From a virus: a DNA stretch of 38,694 bases. Position 1 is the stretch's first letter, and every line of letters starts with the position of its first letter. Below are positions 21,829 to 30,907 of this stretch, in pieces. A program made the position numbers and the translations under genes. The notes beneath the pieces were generated by a model. The model ran no database searches. It worked only from the letters and a program-made list of their open reading frames with translations, and had not been told where the DNA came from. Location of the stretch: the IMG/VR virus record IMGVR_UViG_3300023110_000083, positions 1 through 38,694 of that record, one strand, 5' to 3'.

Positions 21829-23613
21829 GTGGCAGGACAATATTTTTATAAAGTAGGTTCAGACGGTAATTTTTTACCCTTAAGCGGTGGCACTGTAAGT
21901 GGCAATACTTATATTGATGCAACCTTGTCTGCAAACACTTTAAATTTGGTAAATATACCAGTAAATGATGATTCTTTAAATCAAGTTTTAGTTAGAGATA
22001 GTGTTACAGGAGATGTAAAATATAGAGATGTAAGTAGTATAGTAGGAAGTTTAGATTTAGGAAAAATATTATTTGTTGCAGAAACTGGTGATGACTCAAC
22101 AGGTACAAAAGGAGATATAAGTAAGCCATATAGAAATTTGTACGCAGCAAAAAGCGCTTCTACATCAGGAGATACAGTTTATGTATACCCAGGTACTTGG
22201 ATATATGACAATACAGACGCTGCTGGAAATCCATACAATGGCAACATGGACACTCTAGTTAATTTATGGAAAGACGGTGTATCTTATTATTTTTCACCTA
22301 ATTCTAAGGTAATTTTTTACAATCAAACAGTGACTGGTGAAAATATGCACTTGTTTATTCCTCCAAATACGGCAACAACTGTTGAATCTTGTAGTGTATA
22401 TGGAGAATTAGAATGGGAAGGTAGCTCTATAGGTGTTAACACTTCAAATGGAGGTGCAGGATTTCATACTATTTCTGGATTTTATGATAACGCTTATAGG
22501 TTTAGTGCTAAAGTAAAATCATTAGTTTCTAAATCTTCAGGAATTGGGTATGCTGGAATATATGGTTATAGTGGTAATACGGAAGGTAGTTTTACTTTAG
22601 ATGCTGATTTGCTTGAGGTCGATTATCAAGGTGGACAATCAGGTAATGGTGGTGCAGTAGCAGTACAATGTGATGGTAAATTTATTACAACTATTAATGT
22701 AAAAGAAATAAGAAGTAGTTTTCACGCTTTTTACTTACGTTCAGATTCATATAATGAAGGTAATAGATTTGTTGCAAATGTAGACTATATGTATGCTAAT
22801 TCTTTTGCTATATTACAAAGACACTCTATTGGTGAAGAATTTATTTTCAACATTAACAATGGTACTTTTGGCTCTTGTTTATTAAGAAACGAAAGTATAA
22901 CTACAGGCACAACAACTATTAATGGTAATTTTAGAACTATTACTGATACAACATTCCCTATTTTTAATTTAAATGCAAATCAACCAAACACTTTAGTATT
23001 TAATGGTACAATAAAACCAGATAATACTTCTGGTGATGGGAGAAGGATATTTCAAACAAATAGCGGAAATCAAAAGGTTATAGCAAATTGTAATATTTTA
23101 TATGAAAGTGATTTGACTACAACTTCGAGAATTTTTGAAATAAATAATGGAGATGTAACATTTGATGGCATTATTGACGGCAATTTTAGCGGACCTATTG
23201 CCAGAGTAATCAGTGGTGGCAAACTAACTATTAAGAATAGTGAAATTAATTCCAGTTTTACTGGAGGTACTTTATTTAGTAATACAAATACAACAAATAG
23301 TAAAGTAATAGTAAAAGATAGTAAAATAATATTAAATAATTCTGTATCAGATTTATATGATGGTCAGTATTTAAATACTTATATTTTAAATTCTAACATT
23401 AAAAATGAAGGCTCTTCCAGCATTTTTACAAACACAACTTCAAACGGTTTATTACAAATTCAAAATAGTGGTTTAGTTTGCAGTTCAGGAACTACAATTA
23501 ATATTAGTGGGAGTGCTCCTTTGACTGTAACAAATGTTACAACGAACACTCCAGTAAACGCAACATCAATAAGCGGAACTTTAACAGAATTAACAGAATT
23601 AGATATAGAATAA
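21829..23613 (+). CDS. Beta-helix tail protein (pectate-lyase-like fold)
   Basis: 594 residues from a GTG start at 21829. Residues ~1-75 form the shared fiber module (LSGGTVSGNTYIDATLSANT, then NDDSLNQVLVRDSVTGDVKY). From ~80 the sequence ILFVAETGDDSTGTKGDISK plus DTVYVYPGTW opens a right-handed parallel beta-helix, as in tailspikes with polysaccharide-binding or depolymerising activity. Repeated short Asn/Gly/Ile coils continue to ~585. No catalytic Asp/Glu set can be assigned by eye, so binding is safer to claim than cleavage. Its stop TAA shares a base with the next ATG. Confidence 0.82.
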   Translation: MAGQYFYKVGSDGNFLPLSGGTVSGNTYIDATLSANTLNLVNIPVNDDSLNQVLVRDSVTGDVKYRDVSSIVGSLDLGKILFVAETGDDSTGTKGDISKPYRNLYAAKSASTSGDTVYVYPGTWIYDNTDAAGNPYNGNMDTLVNLWKDGVSYYFSPNSKVIFYNQTVTGENMHLFIPPNTATTVESCSVYGELEWEGSSIGVNTSNGGAGFHTISGFYDNAYRFSAKVKSLVSKSSGIGYAGIYGYSGNTEGSFTLDADLLEVDYQGGQSGNGGAVAVQCDGKFITTINVKEIRSSFHAFYLRSDSYNEGNRFVANVDYMYANSFAILQRHSIGEEFIFNINNGTFGSCLLRNESITTGTTTINGNFRTITDTTFPIFNLNANQPNTLVFNGTIKPDNTSGDGRRIFQTNSGNQKVIANCNILYESDLTTTSRIFEINNGDVTFDGIIDGNFSGPIARVISGGKLTIKNSEINSSFTGGTLFSNTNTTNSKVIVKDSKIILNNSVSDLYDGQYLNTYILNSNIKNEGSSSIFTNTTSNGLLQIQNSGLVCSSGTTINISGSAPLTVTNVTTNTPVNATSISGTLTELTELDIE

Positions 23614-23903
23614 TGGCAATAATAACAAGTGAAAAAAAAGTAGTAGTTTTTATAGAGTTTTCATCAAAAAGTGAAGGGGTTGATGTTATGTCAAATTTTA
23701 AAAATCCTTGTGCTTTTATAGCTGGTTCTAAAAAGTACGATTATTTAGGAAGTGAAATAAGTTTTACAGAAGAATATTACACTGTTCCAAATACTACTAT
23801 GAACACTATAAAAGATGGAGATGGAAAAGGTGAGGACTTTGGAACTATGTTCGTAGAAGAAGGTTTTTGTAAAGTAAATAAATTAGATGTGATAACAGAA
23901 TGA
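23613..23903 (+). CDS. Small protein within the fiber operon, function unknown
   Basis: 96 residues. Its ATG overlaps the preceding stop by one base (TAATG), and its own stop overlaps the next start (ATGA), so translation of all three is coupled. The N-terminus KKVVVFIEFSSKSEGVDVM and YYTVPNTTMNTIKDGDGKGE look like a small alpha+beta domain. No motif is recognised. Its position between two fibers suggests a chaperone or attachment protein for them, which is inference only. Confidence 0.75.
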   Translation: MAIITSEKKVVVFIEFSSKSEGVDVMSNFKNPCAFIAGSKKYDYLGSEISFTEEYYTVPNTTMNTIKDGDGKGEDFGTMFVEEGFCKVNKLDVITE

Positions 23904-26900
23904 GTACAAAACATAACATATATGGCTCTTTAAATGTTAGAGATAACATAACTGGTAGTACGTTAACTTTATCTAGCATAACTAATGATAATTCATTAAC
24001 TCAAATACTAGCAAGAGATGATTCAACAGGTCTTGTAGAGTATAGAGATGTAACAAGTATTATTACAGGAGCTACTTCGGGTATTACAACAATAACAGCA
24101 TCTAATGGTCTTACAAAGAGTAATGATAATGTTACGCTTGGTGGAATACTTACTGGAAATACCAATATTGATAATAATGGTTTTATATTAAGTTCAGAAA
24201 GCTTTTCTGCATCAACCTTGTCAGCACAAACTGTTTATGTAAACAGTGGAAATGTGTTCATGGATAACTCTTTTGGGGTAAATATTGGAACTAACATAAT
24301 TGATGGTGGCTCTGGATTCTTCGGCCCAGTTAACTACCTTCAAATGAGAACTGCTTCAGACTATTCTGAACCTTGGTTTTTTATGAACGCTGATGGCGGA
24401 ACTGCATTTGGTAGTTTTATACAATTTGCTCTTGGACAAACATCAACAGATATAGGGGTTACATTTATGAAGCCAAGTCAAAATGTAACTCAAATAAACA
24501 ATAATCATCTTGCCGTATATGATAATAGCGGGCTTTATTCTATTAATAATACTTATGCAAGAGAAAGTGTGGTAGGTTTCTTTGCAGCAGAAGGTACTGC
24601 AACTTCTGCTGTAACTGGCTCTGTTGCTATTGCAACAAGTGCTGTTACAATGACAGACAACTATACGCTTTATACAGATAAGATTAATCTTATAGATACA
24701 CCCATTAATGATAATTCATTAACTCAAATACTAGCACGAGATGATTCAACAGGTCTTGTAGAGTATAGAGATGTTAGTTCAATCATTGGTGCTGCATCTG
24801 GAGATACGTTTGTTGTGTCTGGTAATGCAGACGTAGCTACATCACAACTAACTTTTACTTACAATACTGGAGGTACATTTACAGTTGCAAACTCAGCAGC
24901 TTTATTTGCTGATAACGATATAAATGTTACGGGAGGTACTTACAATCCTGTTACTGGATGTGTTACATTCGCAACAAACAGTGGAACTACATTTGATGTT
25001 TGTGGTTTTGTTACTGGTATAACAGATACTTATGTTACTGGAGGAACATATAATTCCTCTACAGATACAATAGATTTAACAAGAACAGATTTAGGTACAG
25101 TTAGTATCACTGGTATAACTGACACTTTTTATTGGACAACTGGCTCTACAGGAAATTATTCCTTGAAAGCAATAAATGACAGTGGATTAGATGCTACAGG
25201 AAATTATTCAGTAGCTCAAGGATTTAATACGCTAGCGAGTGGTCCAAATTCACATGCTGAAGGCCAAAACACTACAGCTTCTGGTATTTCCTCACATGCT
25301 GAAGGCGCTTTTAATCAAGCTACAGGTGATGCATCACATGCTGAAGGTGGAGACCCAGGAAAATCTTTAGGAAACACAGCATCTGGTTTAGCTTCACATG
25401 CTGAAGGTGTAAATAATACAGCTAGTGGAGACTATTCTCATGTACAAGGCATAAATAATACGGCTAGTGGAGAAGCATCTCACGCTCAAGGGAAATTTAC
25501 ATTATCAAATGGAGTAGCATCTCATGCTGCTGGTCAAGAAACAATAGCAAATGGAAACTATTCTTATGCAGGAGGATTTGGCTCTAGCGCTTCAGGAGTA
25601 ACTTCATTTATACACTCAACAAACTCTATAGTAACAGGTGACAGAAGCGTTGTATTGGGAGGTCAAAATATTACAGGAATAACTGACGACACTGTTTATG
25701 TTCCTTATCTTAATATAAATAATTTAGCAACTGGAACTTCTGTTAATACTTTAGGAATAGATGTAAATGGAAATGTTGTTACAGGTATTACCAGCGTAGG
25801 AGATATAACAAGAGTACAACCAGGAACTAATATCAATACAGGAGGAACAGAAAACAACCCAGTAGTTAATCTTGATGATGATATTTCTCTAAATTCTGTT
25901 TCTGCAAATACAATTAGCGGAGGAACTATCTATTCTGGTTCAACTGATTTATATGACATTTTCTTAACCACTGCTGATGGAAATGATATTACAAGAGTTC
26001 AAGATGGAATCAATACGTTTACTGGAGGAACTGGGAACAATCCAACAATTAATGTTACAGCTCTCACAATAGACAATATAACTGTTTCTGGAGATTCTAG
26101 TTTTGATTCTGTTTCTGCAACTACAATTTACTCGGGAAGTACTAATCTTTCTGATATTTTTGCAACAAAATCAGAAGATTCATTTAGCACTGGAGGTACT
26201 GTCACTCAACAAGCTACAAGTGCTAGTACAGAAGTAACTATACAAATAGATGGAAATAATAGTTTTTCATCTTACAGTATAACAGGTCTTACAGATACTT
26301 TTGTTAGTGGATTCACTTATAGTGCAAACACATTTACTATAAGCCAAAATGATGGTAGTAGTCTTGATGCGGAGATAGACACTATTGATTTGGCTTCTGT
26401 TCTGAGTGCAGTTACTTTTAATATAGGAACTACAGGAAGTATATCCGCTACAACTTTTTATTCTGGAAGTACTGACCTTTCTGATATATTTCTTACTGAA
26501 GCTGATGGGAATGATATCACAAGAGTTCAGCCTGGTGTTAACATTAATACGGGAGGAACTGCAAACAACCCAGTAGTTAATCTTGATGATGATATTTCTC
26601 TAAATTCTGTTTCTGCAAATACAATAAGTGGAGGAACTATATATTCTGGAAGCACTAATTTATATGATATTTTCTTAACTACTGCTGACGGAAACGATAT
26701 TACAAGAGTTCAAGATGGAATAAACACATTTACTGGAGGCACTGGAAACAATCCTACGGTTAATATAACTGGTTTAACTATAGATAACATTAATGTTTCT
26801 GGAGATTCTGAGTTTGTATCAATTTCTGCAACAACAATTTATTCTGGAAGTACTGATTTGTCTAACTTGTTTGTAACAGAAGATACTTTTGTAACTGGAT

Positions 26901-27553
26901 TTACATATAATGATGCAAATGTACTTACTATAAATAGCAATGATGGTTCTGACTATTCTGTTACGGTAAACACTATGACAGGGCTAACAATAAACGGAGA
27001 GTCGTCAGGAACAACGTTTACTGTTAACGGTCAATCTGTATTTAGCGGACAAAGTACTGATGTAGTTCAAATATATGGCTCTGGCTCTACTTCACCAATA
27101 TTTAGAGTACAAGGTTCAAGTGGCGAGTTATTTAGTATTACAGATAGTTTAACTGGCTCTTTATTTGCAGTTAATGATATATCAGGATTGCCAATATTAG
27201 AAGTGTTTGATGATGACACCATACATATGGGAAGTTATCAAGCTCCTTCATTAAATACAACAGTTCTATTAAACCCAGGAGTAGGATTAAGTACGGTCTA
27301 TTCAATTCCTATGAGCGCATACACAGGAGCTTGGTTTGAATATACTGTTTCTAATACTGTTGGAGCTAGAGCAGGACAAATCATGTCTATATTCAGTGGA
27401 AATACAGCAAACATCACAGAAACAACAACAACAGATATAGGTTCAACTGATGATGTAACATTTAGTATGTCTGCAAATAGTACTAATGCATTATTACAAG
27501 TTTCAGCTGCCACTTCTGGATGGGAAGTTAAAACAATTGTAAGAAGTATATAA
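23900..27553 (+). CDS. Large modular tail fiber with YadA-like head repeats
   Basis: 1217 residues. N-terminal fiber module with NDNSLTQILARDDSTG (~28-60), repeated near residue 270. Beta-rich blocks of TGGTYN...TD type follow. Residues ~448-590 are YadA-like head repeats (SHAEG..TTASG), which fold as a trimeric left-handed beta-roll in autotransporter adhesins. A duplicated ~120-residue unit opens with ITRVQPGTNINTGGT (25802-26160 and 26513-26871). The C-terminus contains EVFDDDTIHMGSYQAPS, GARAGQIMSIFSGNTANITE and ATSGWEVKTIVRSI, the usual end of many phage fibers. It is probably a trimer that recognises a cell-surface receptor. Not a homolog of T4 gp37 by eye. Confidence 0.88.
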   Translation: MSTKHNIYGSLNVRDNITGSTLTLSSITNDNSLTQILARDDSTGLVEYRDVTSIITGATSGITTITASNGLTKSNDNVTLGGILTGNTNIDNNGFILSSESFSASTLSAQTVYVNSGNVFMDNSFGVNIGTNIIDGGSGFFGPVNYLQMRTASDYSEPWFFMNADGGTAFGSFIQFALGQTSTDIGVTFMKPSQNVTQINNNHLAVYDNSGLYSINNTYARESVVGFFAAEGTATSAVTGSVAIATSAVTMTDNYTLYTDKINLIDTPINDNSLTQILARDDSTGLVEYRDVSSIIGAASGDTFVVSGNADVATSQLTFTYNTGGTFTVANSAALFADNDINVTGGTYNPVTGCVTFATNSGTTFDVCGFVTGITDTYVTGGTYNSSTDTIDLTRTDLGTVSITGITDTFYWTTGSTGNYSLKAINDSGLDATGNYSVAQGFNTLASGPNSHAEGQNTTASGISSHAEGAFNQATGDASHAEGGDPGKSLGNTASGLASHAEGVNNTASGDYSHVQGINNTASGEASHAQGKFTLSNGVASHAAGQETIANGNYSYAGGFGSSASGVTSFIHSTNSIVTGDRSVVLGGQNITGITDDTVYVPYLNINNLATGTSVNTLGIDVNGNVVTGITSVGDITRVQPGTNINTGGTENNPVVNLDDDISLNSVSANTISGGTIYSGSTDLYDIFLTTADGNDITRVQDGINTFTGGTGNNPTINVTALTIDNITVSGDSSFDSVSATTIYSGSTNLSDIFATKSEDSFSTGGTVTQQATSASTEVTIQIDGNNSFSSYSITGLTDTFVSGFTYSANTFTISQNDGSSLDAEIDTIDLASVLSAVTFNIGTTGSISATTFYSGSTDLSDIFLTEADGNDITRVQPGVNINTGGTANNPVVNLDDDISLNSVSANTISGGTIYSGSTNLYDIFLTTADGNDITRVQDGINTFTGGTGNNPTVNITGLTIDNINVSGDSEFVSISATTIYSGSTDLSNLFVTEDTFVTGFTYNDANVLTINSNDGSDYSVTVNTMTGLTINGESSGTTFTVNGQSVFSGQSTDVVQIYGSGSTSPIFRVQGSSGELFSITDSLTGSLFAVNDISGLPILEVFDDDTIHMGSYQAPSLNTTVLLNPGVGLSTVYSIPMSAYTGAWFEYTVSNTVGARAGQIMSIFSGNTANITETTTTDIGSTDDVTFSMSANSTNALLQVSAATSGWEVKTIVRSI
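23983..24051 (+). repeat. Fiber-module repeat, copy 1 (69 bases)
   Basis: A 69-base stretch encoding NDNSLTQILARDDSTGLVEY recurs at 24706-24774 with a single base difference. Related but diverged copies are found in the genes at 21829 and 30908. Confidence 0.9.
24706..24774 (+). repeat. Fiber-module repeat, copy 2 (69 bases)
   Basis: Second copy of the unit at 23983-24051, in the same frame 241 codons later. Near-identity implies recent duplication or gene conversion. Confidence 0.9.
25240..25700 (+). repeat. YadA-like head repeats
   Basis: About ten degenerate units of 14-19 residues with core SHAEG, N.T.ASG and similar (variants SHVQG, SHAQG, SHAAG, SYAGG). The regular alternation of Ser-His-Ala and Ala-Ser-Gly is diagnostic of the left-handed beta-roll. 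Confidence 0.85.
25802..26160 (+). repeat. Internal duplication in the 1217-residue fiber, copy 1
   Basis: About 359 bases repeated at 26513-26871 with an offset of 711 bases (237 codons) and no visible indel. It encodes ITRVQPGTNINTGGT through IYSGSTNLSDIF. Confidence 0.85.
26513..26871 (+). repeat. Internal duplication in the 1217-residue fiber, copy 2
   Basis: Second copy. Differences are mostly synonymous third-base changes, so the protein sequence is more conserved than the DNA. Confidence 0.85.
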
Positions 27554-27555
27554 TT

Positions 27556-28242
27556 ATGGGATTTTATTATTCTCCTAAAATAGTAAGAGATGGGCTTGTG
27601 TTTTATGTAGATGCAGCAAATAGAAAGTCATATCCTGGCTCTGGGGTTGGTTGGAATGATTTGTCTGGTAATGAATATAATGGAACCCTAACTAATGGTC
27701 CTACTTTTGATTCAGGCAATAATGGTAGCTTAGTGTTTGATGGATTAAATGATTATATAAGTTGTGGAAATGAAAACAATTTACAAATTACAGAAGGTTC
27801 TGTATGTTGTTGGATAAAAACATCTGCACCAGGTTCGGGATTTAGAAGTATAATAGCTAAACAGTGGAATTATGGACTTTTTACCATTGATAATAGTACT
27901 TTAATTACATATGATTGGAGTGCAAGTGCGGTTAGGTCTACAGGAATAAATATTGCTGATGGAGAATGGAAATATATAGTGTTGACTTTTACAGAAAACA
28001 CTGGTAGTCCAAGCAATAATGCAATAGTTTATTTGAATGGTGAAAACGTTTTAACAACCACAATAAAATTAAATACAACTTATATTGTAGAATTACAGAT
28101 AGGCAATGGAGGAACTATATCTGGTGGTGCAAATCAAAATATAAATGCAAATATATCTCAAGCTAAAATTTATAATAAAGTTTTAACGCCAGAAGAAGTT
28201 TTACAAAACTATAACGCACTAAAAAATAGATTCGGATTATAA
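27556..28242 (+). CDS. LamG-like lectin-domain tail protein
   Basis: 228 residues, a single concanavalin-A-like jelly roll of LamG type. Diagnostic parts are DGLVFYVDAANRKSYPGSG, WNDLSGNEYNGTLTNGPTFD, SLVFDGLNDYISCGN, CCWIKT, WKYIVLTFT, AIVYLNGENV and the terminal ISQAKIYNKVLTPEEVLQNY followed by NALKNRFGL. Such domains bind sugars and are common on phages of flavobacteria. It lies three bases after the fiber and is probably displayed on the tail. The next gene's ATG overlaps its stop (TAATG). Confidence 0.87.
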   Translation: MGFYYSPKIVRDGLVFYVDAANRKSYPGSGVGWNDLSGNEYNGTLTNGPTFDSGNNGSLVFDGLNDYISCGNENNLQITEGSVCCWIKTSAPGSGFRSIIAKQWNYGLFTIDNSTLITYDWSASAVRSTGINIADGEWKYIVLTFTENTGSPSNNAIVYLNGENVLTTTIKLNTTYIVELQIGNGGTISGGANQNINANISQAKIYNKVLTPEEVLQNYNALKNRFGL

Positions 28243-28922
28243 TGGCAGGAAGAGTTTTATATGATATAGTTACTGATGGTTTAAAAATTTATTTAGACGC
28301 TGGGAGAAGTAAATCATATACTGATGGTTCTGATTATTGGTATAATATGGTAAAGCATGACCTAAGAGGTTTATTTGAGGCAAGTCCTACATATAATTCA
28401 GCAGAAGAAAATTTGTTATTTGATGGTACAGATGATGCTTGCGATTTATCATCAAAAGTAGATTATGTAGATATAAATAAAGGAACTTTTGTTATTGTAG
28501 TAAAGGCTATAAGTATTCCAGCTAATAGAGCGTTCTTTTCATTTAGAGTAAATAGTGAAAATAATATAGCTATTTTGGTAGATAACTCTGCGAGATATCA
28601 GTTTAAATATAAAGGAAGTAATACAACAAAGCAAGTAGAAGAGGTGTTGAGTATAGGCTCTGGTTCTCCTTTTAGAGTTTTGTCGATGACATATGATACT
28701 GAGGCAGATGAATTAAAGGCATATGTAAATGGTGTACAAGTAGGCTCAACGATAACAAGTCTAGGTACTTTTACAGGCACGCCTGATTTTTTAAAGATTG
28801 CGAGAGCAGAGACTGCTTGGACTAATTGTGGAGTTAAAAGCTTTCAGTATTATGATAAAGTTTTAACAGCAGAAGAAATTTCACAAAATTATAACACTCT
28901 AAAAAGTAGATTTGGATTATGA
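28242..28922 (+). CDS. LamG-like lectin-domain tail protein, second copy
   Basis: 226 residues, paralog of the gene just before it. It opens VTDGLKIYLDAGRSKSYTDG and ends YYDKVLTAEEISQNYNTLKS then RFGL. Between lie NLLFDGTDDACDLSS, VVKAISIPANRAFFSF, LSMTYDTEADELKAYVNGVQ. The middle is clearly diverged from the first copy, so the binding face probably differs. Its stop TGA overlaps the start of a 30-codon frame (28919-29011). Confidence 0.85.
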   Translation: MAGRVLYDIVTDGLKIYLDAGRSKSYTDGSDYWYNMVKHDLRGLFEASPTYNSAEENLLFDGTDDACDLSSKVDYVDINKGTFVIVVKAISIPANRAFFSFRVNSENNIAILVDNSARYQFKYKGSNTTKQVEEVLSIGSGSPFRVLSMTYDTEADELKAYVNGVQVGSTITSLGTFTGTPDFLKIARAETAWTNCGVKSFQYYDKVLTAEEISQNYNTLKSRFGL

Positions 28923-29011
28923 GTGGAACAGTAGGACTAAGACCAGAAAGTATTTTTAACCGATTTTCATTTGATATGGATGAAAACAATAGAGTATTAG
29001 ATACTCCTTAA
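28919..29011 (+). CDS. Possible 30-residue protein
   Basis: ATG at 28919 overlaps the preceding stop (ATGA). The 30-codon product begins MSGTVGLRPESIFNRF and ends RVLDTP. It fills a gap of more than 100 bases that is otherwise AT-rich only at its end. It may be a real small protein or the remnant of a longer gene; composition and coupling favour some coding past. Confidence 0.4.
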   Translation: MSGTVGLRPESIFNRFSFDMDENNRVLDTP

Positions 29012-29038
29012 TAATATAAAAATAAAAAATAATAAATT

Positions 29039-29299
29039 ATGTCACACACATTTGACCACAGAAATTTTATGATATTCAATGTATCCGAATTGGCTTCAGT
29101 GAATTTTAATGAAGTATTGGAAACTTCACAAGATACGGTTAGAAAATCCGTTGATGAAACAAAAACATTTGTTAAATGGGAAGGTGAAACTATACCATCA
29201 AGTGTTGATTCATTAACAACAAAAGAAGGTCCTTACACATATAATGAAATACTAACAATATTGTCCAACCCAGAATGGACAACTGAAGAAGATATTTAA
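29039..29299 (+). CDS. Small protein in the adhesin cluster, function unknown
   Basis: 86 residues: FDHRNFMIFNVSELASVNFN, FVKWEGETIPSSVDSLTTKE, YTYNEILTILSNPEWTTEED. It looks like a small alpha+beta protein with a C-terminal acidic helix. No family is recognised. It sits between two lectin genes, two bases before the next, so coordinated expression and an accessory role on the tail are likely. Confidence 0.72.
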   Translation: MSHTFDHRNFMIFNVSELASVNFNEVLETSQDTVRKSVDETKTFVKWEGETIPSSVDSLTTKEGPYTYNEILTILSNPEWTTEEDI

Positions 29300-29301
29300 T
29301 T

Positions 29302-30807
29302 ATGAGTACTGCAAAAGGAGGAAGCGATATAGTTAAAAGAGGTTTGATTTTTTATGTAGATGGTGCAAATATAAAAACTTATAATTCTAATAAAGATGCA
29401 TTAAAAGTTACAGATTTAGTAAATGATTCTACAGGACAGCTAGAAAATGGGACAACTTTTAATACAGATAACAATGGTATTTTTGTTTTAGATGGTACTG
29501 ATGACTATATAAATTGTGGTGATTTTATACCAATACAAAATTTAACTTACCCTTATACTATAGAATGTTGGGTAAAACCTGACATATCAACAACAAACGC
29601 AATTAGTTTTAAAGGTATTTTTTCGCCTGCGTGTATTATAGGCGGTTCTTATTATGGTATTAGTTTACAAACATCCCCAATAACTTTTGGGTCGGTGAGT
29701 CCTGAATTTGATGGCAACTATCAACTTCAATTATCTACTGGCAATGGTGGTGGTTCGGGTTCTAACAATAGAAGAACTCTTACAACTTTAGATAGAGTTT
29801 TTATTGGTAATGAATGGAATCAGATTGTTGGTATAGTTAGAAGTGAATCAGATTTTAAAATTTACGTTAATGGTTTTTACTCACATGGAACTATTAGTGG
29901 TACAGGTTCAGTTTTGAATTGGGGAACTAATACATTTACTTTAATTGGAGAAAAAACAGGTAGCTCATCACGAATAGATGGTAGTGTCTCTAATGTTAAA
30001 TTTTATAATAGTGAATTAACTGATTTTGAAATAAGACAAAACTTTAATTTGTTAAAACATAGATTTGGTATTAAAACAAAATTATTTGAGAAAGAAGAGG
30101 TAAGTGGAGAATCTGCAATAGTAACATCAGGATTAGTTTTTAATTTTGATGCAAGTAATAGTTCTTGTATAAGTGACCCAATAAATAGATTATTAAGTGA
30201 TACTACATTAAATGATTTATCAGGTAATAATGATGGTACTATTAAAAATGGTGTTGCATTTAATTATGAAAATGGTGGTTCACTAGAGTTTGATGGGTAT
30301 AATGATAGAGTTGAGTGTGGTACTGGTAGTACATTAGATATCACATCGGGTATAACATTAGAATGTGTTTTTAATGCATCAACAAATACACAAAATGCGG
30401 GTATTATAAATAAATGGACATCTGGTGCGGTAACTGATAATTCTTTTACATTCTTAGTTAATACAACTAGTAATTTAAGATTTATTTTATATGATTCTAT
30501 AACAGGTACAACCGATTTAACACTGACTTCTACCTTTAATGAAAATCAATGGTATCATGTTACATCTACTTGGGATGGGTCAATAATGAAAATGTATGTT
30601 AATGGTGTTTTACAACCTGAAACACTTTCTTATTCGGGTACAATAAACATTAGTACTAAACAATTAACTATTGGTACATTAAGAGAAGAAGACTTTATTT
30701 TTCCTTTTAATGGTAGGATTGCAATTAGTAGAGTTTATAATAGAGGATTAGATAGTTCAGAAGTTTTACAAAATTATAACTCATTAAAAGGAAGGTTTGG
30801 ATTGTAA
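29302..30807 (+). CDS. Tail protein with two LamG-like lectin domains
   Basis: 501 residues with two LamG-type domains in tandem. The first (~10-258) runs from RGLIFYVDGANIKTY through FVLDGTDDYINCGD and YTIECWVKP to FEIRQNFNLLKHRFGI. The second (~270-501) runs from SGLVFNFDASNSSCI through LEFDGYNDRVECG, WYHVTSTWDGSIMKMYVNGV to VLQNYNSLKGRFGL. Both end in the same Q-N-[YF]-N-x-L-K-x-R-F-G tail as the two genes before it, showing one expanding family. It is probably a two-headed glycan-binding appendage. Confidence 0.87.
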   Translation: MSTAKGGSDIVKRGLIFYVDGANIKTYNSNKDALKVTDLVNDSTGQLENGTTFNTDNNGIFVLDGTDDYINCGDFIPIQNLTYPYTIECWVKPDISTTNAISFKGIFSPACIIGGSYYGISLQTSPITFGSVSPEFDGNYQLQLSTGNGGGSGSNNRRTLTTLDRVFIGNEWNQIVGIVRSESDFKIYVNGFYSHGTISGTGSVLNWGTNTFTLIGEKTGSSSRIDGSVSNVKFYNSELTDFEIRQNFNLLKHRFGIKTKLFEKEEVSGESAIVTSGLVFNFDASNSSCISDPINRLLSDTTLNDLSGNNDGTIKNGVAFNYENGGSLEFDGYNDRVECGTGSTLDITSGITLECVFNASTNTQNAGIINKWTSGAVTDNSFTFLVNTTSNLRFILYDSITGTTDLTLTSTFNENQWYHVTSTWDGSIMKMYVNGVLQPETLSYSGTINISTKQLTIGTLREEDFIFPFNGRIAISRVYNRGLDSSEVLQNYNSLKGRFGL

Positions 30808-30907
30808 AAAAATAAAAAGACATTAATAAATAAAGTAGTTTAAATAATTCTACATATTTACTAATAAGACAACATTTAATCTACTGGATAGGGAAAGTAA
30901 TTAAGTT

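Noticed and set aside
25240-25700. CRISPR-like array
   Set aside because: The repeats are in frame, degenerate and encode YadA-like units; there are no constant repeats with unique spacers.
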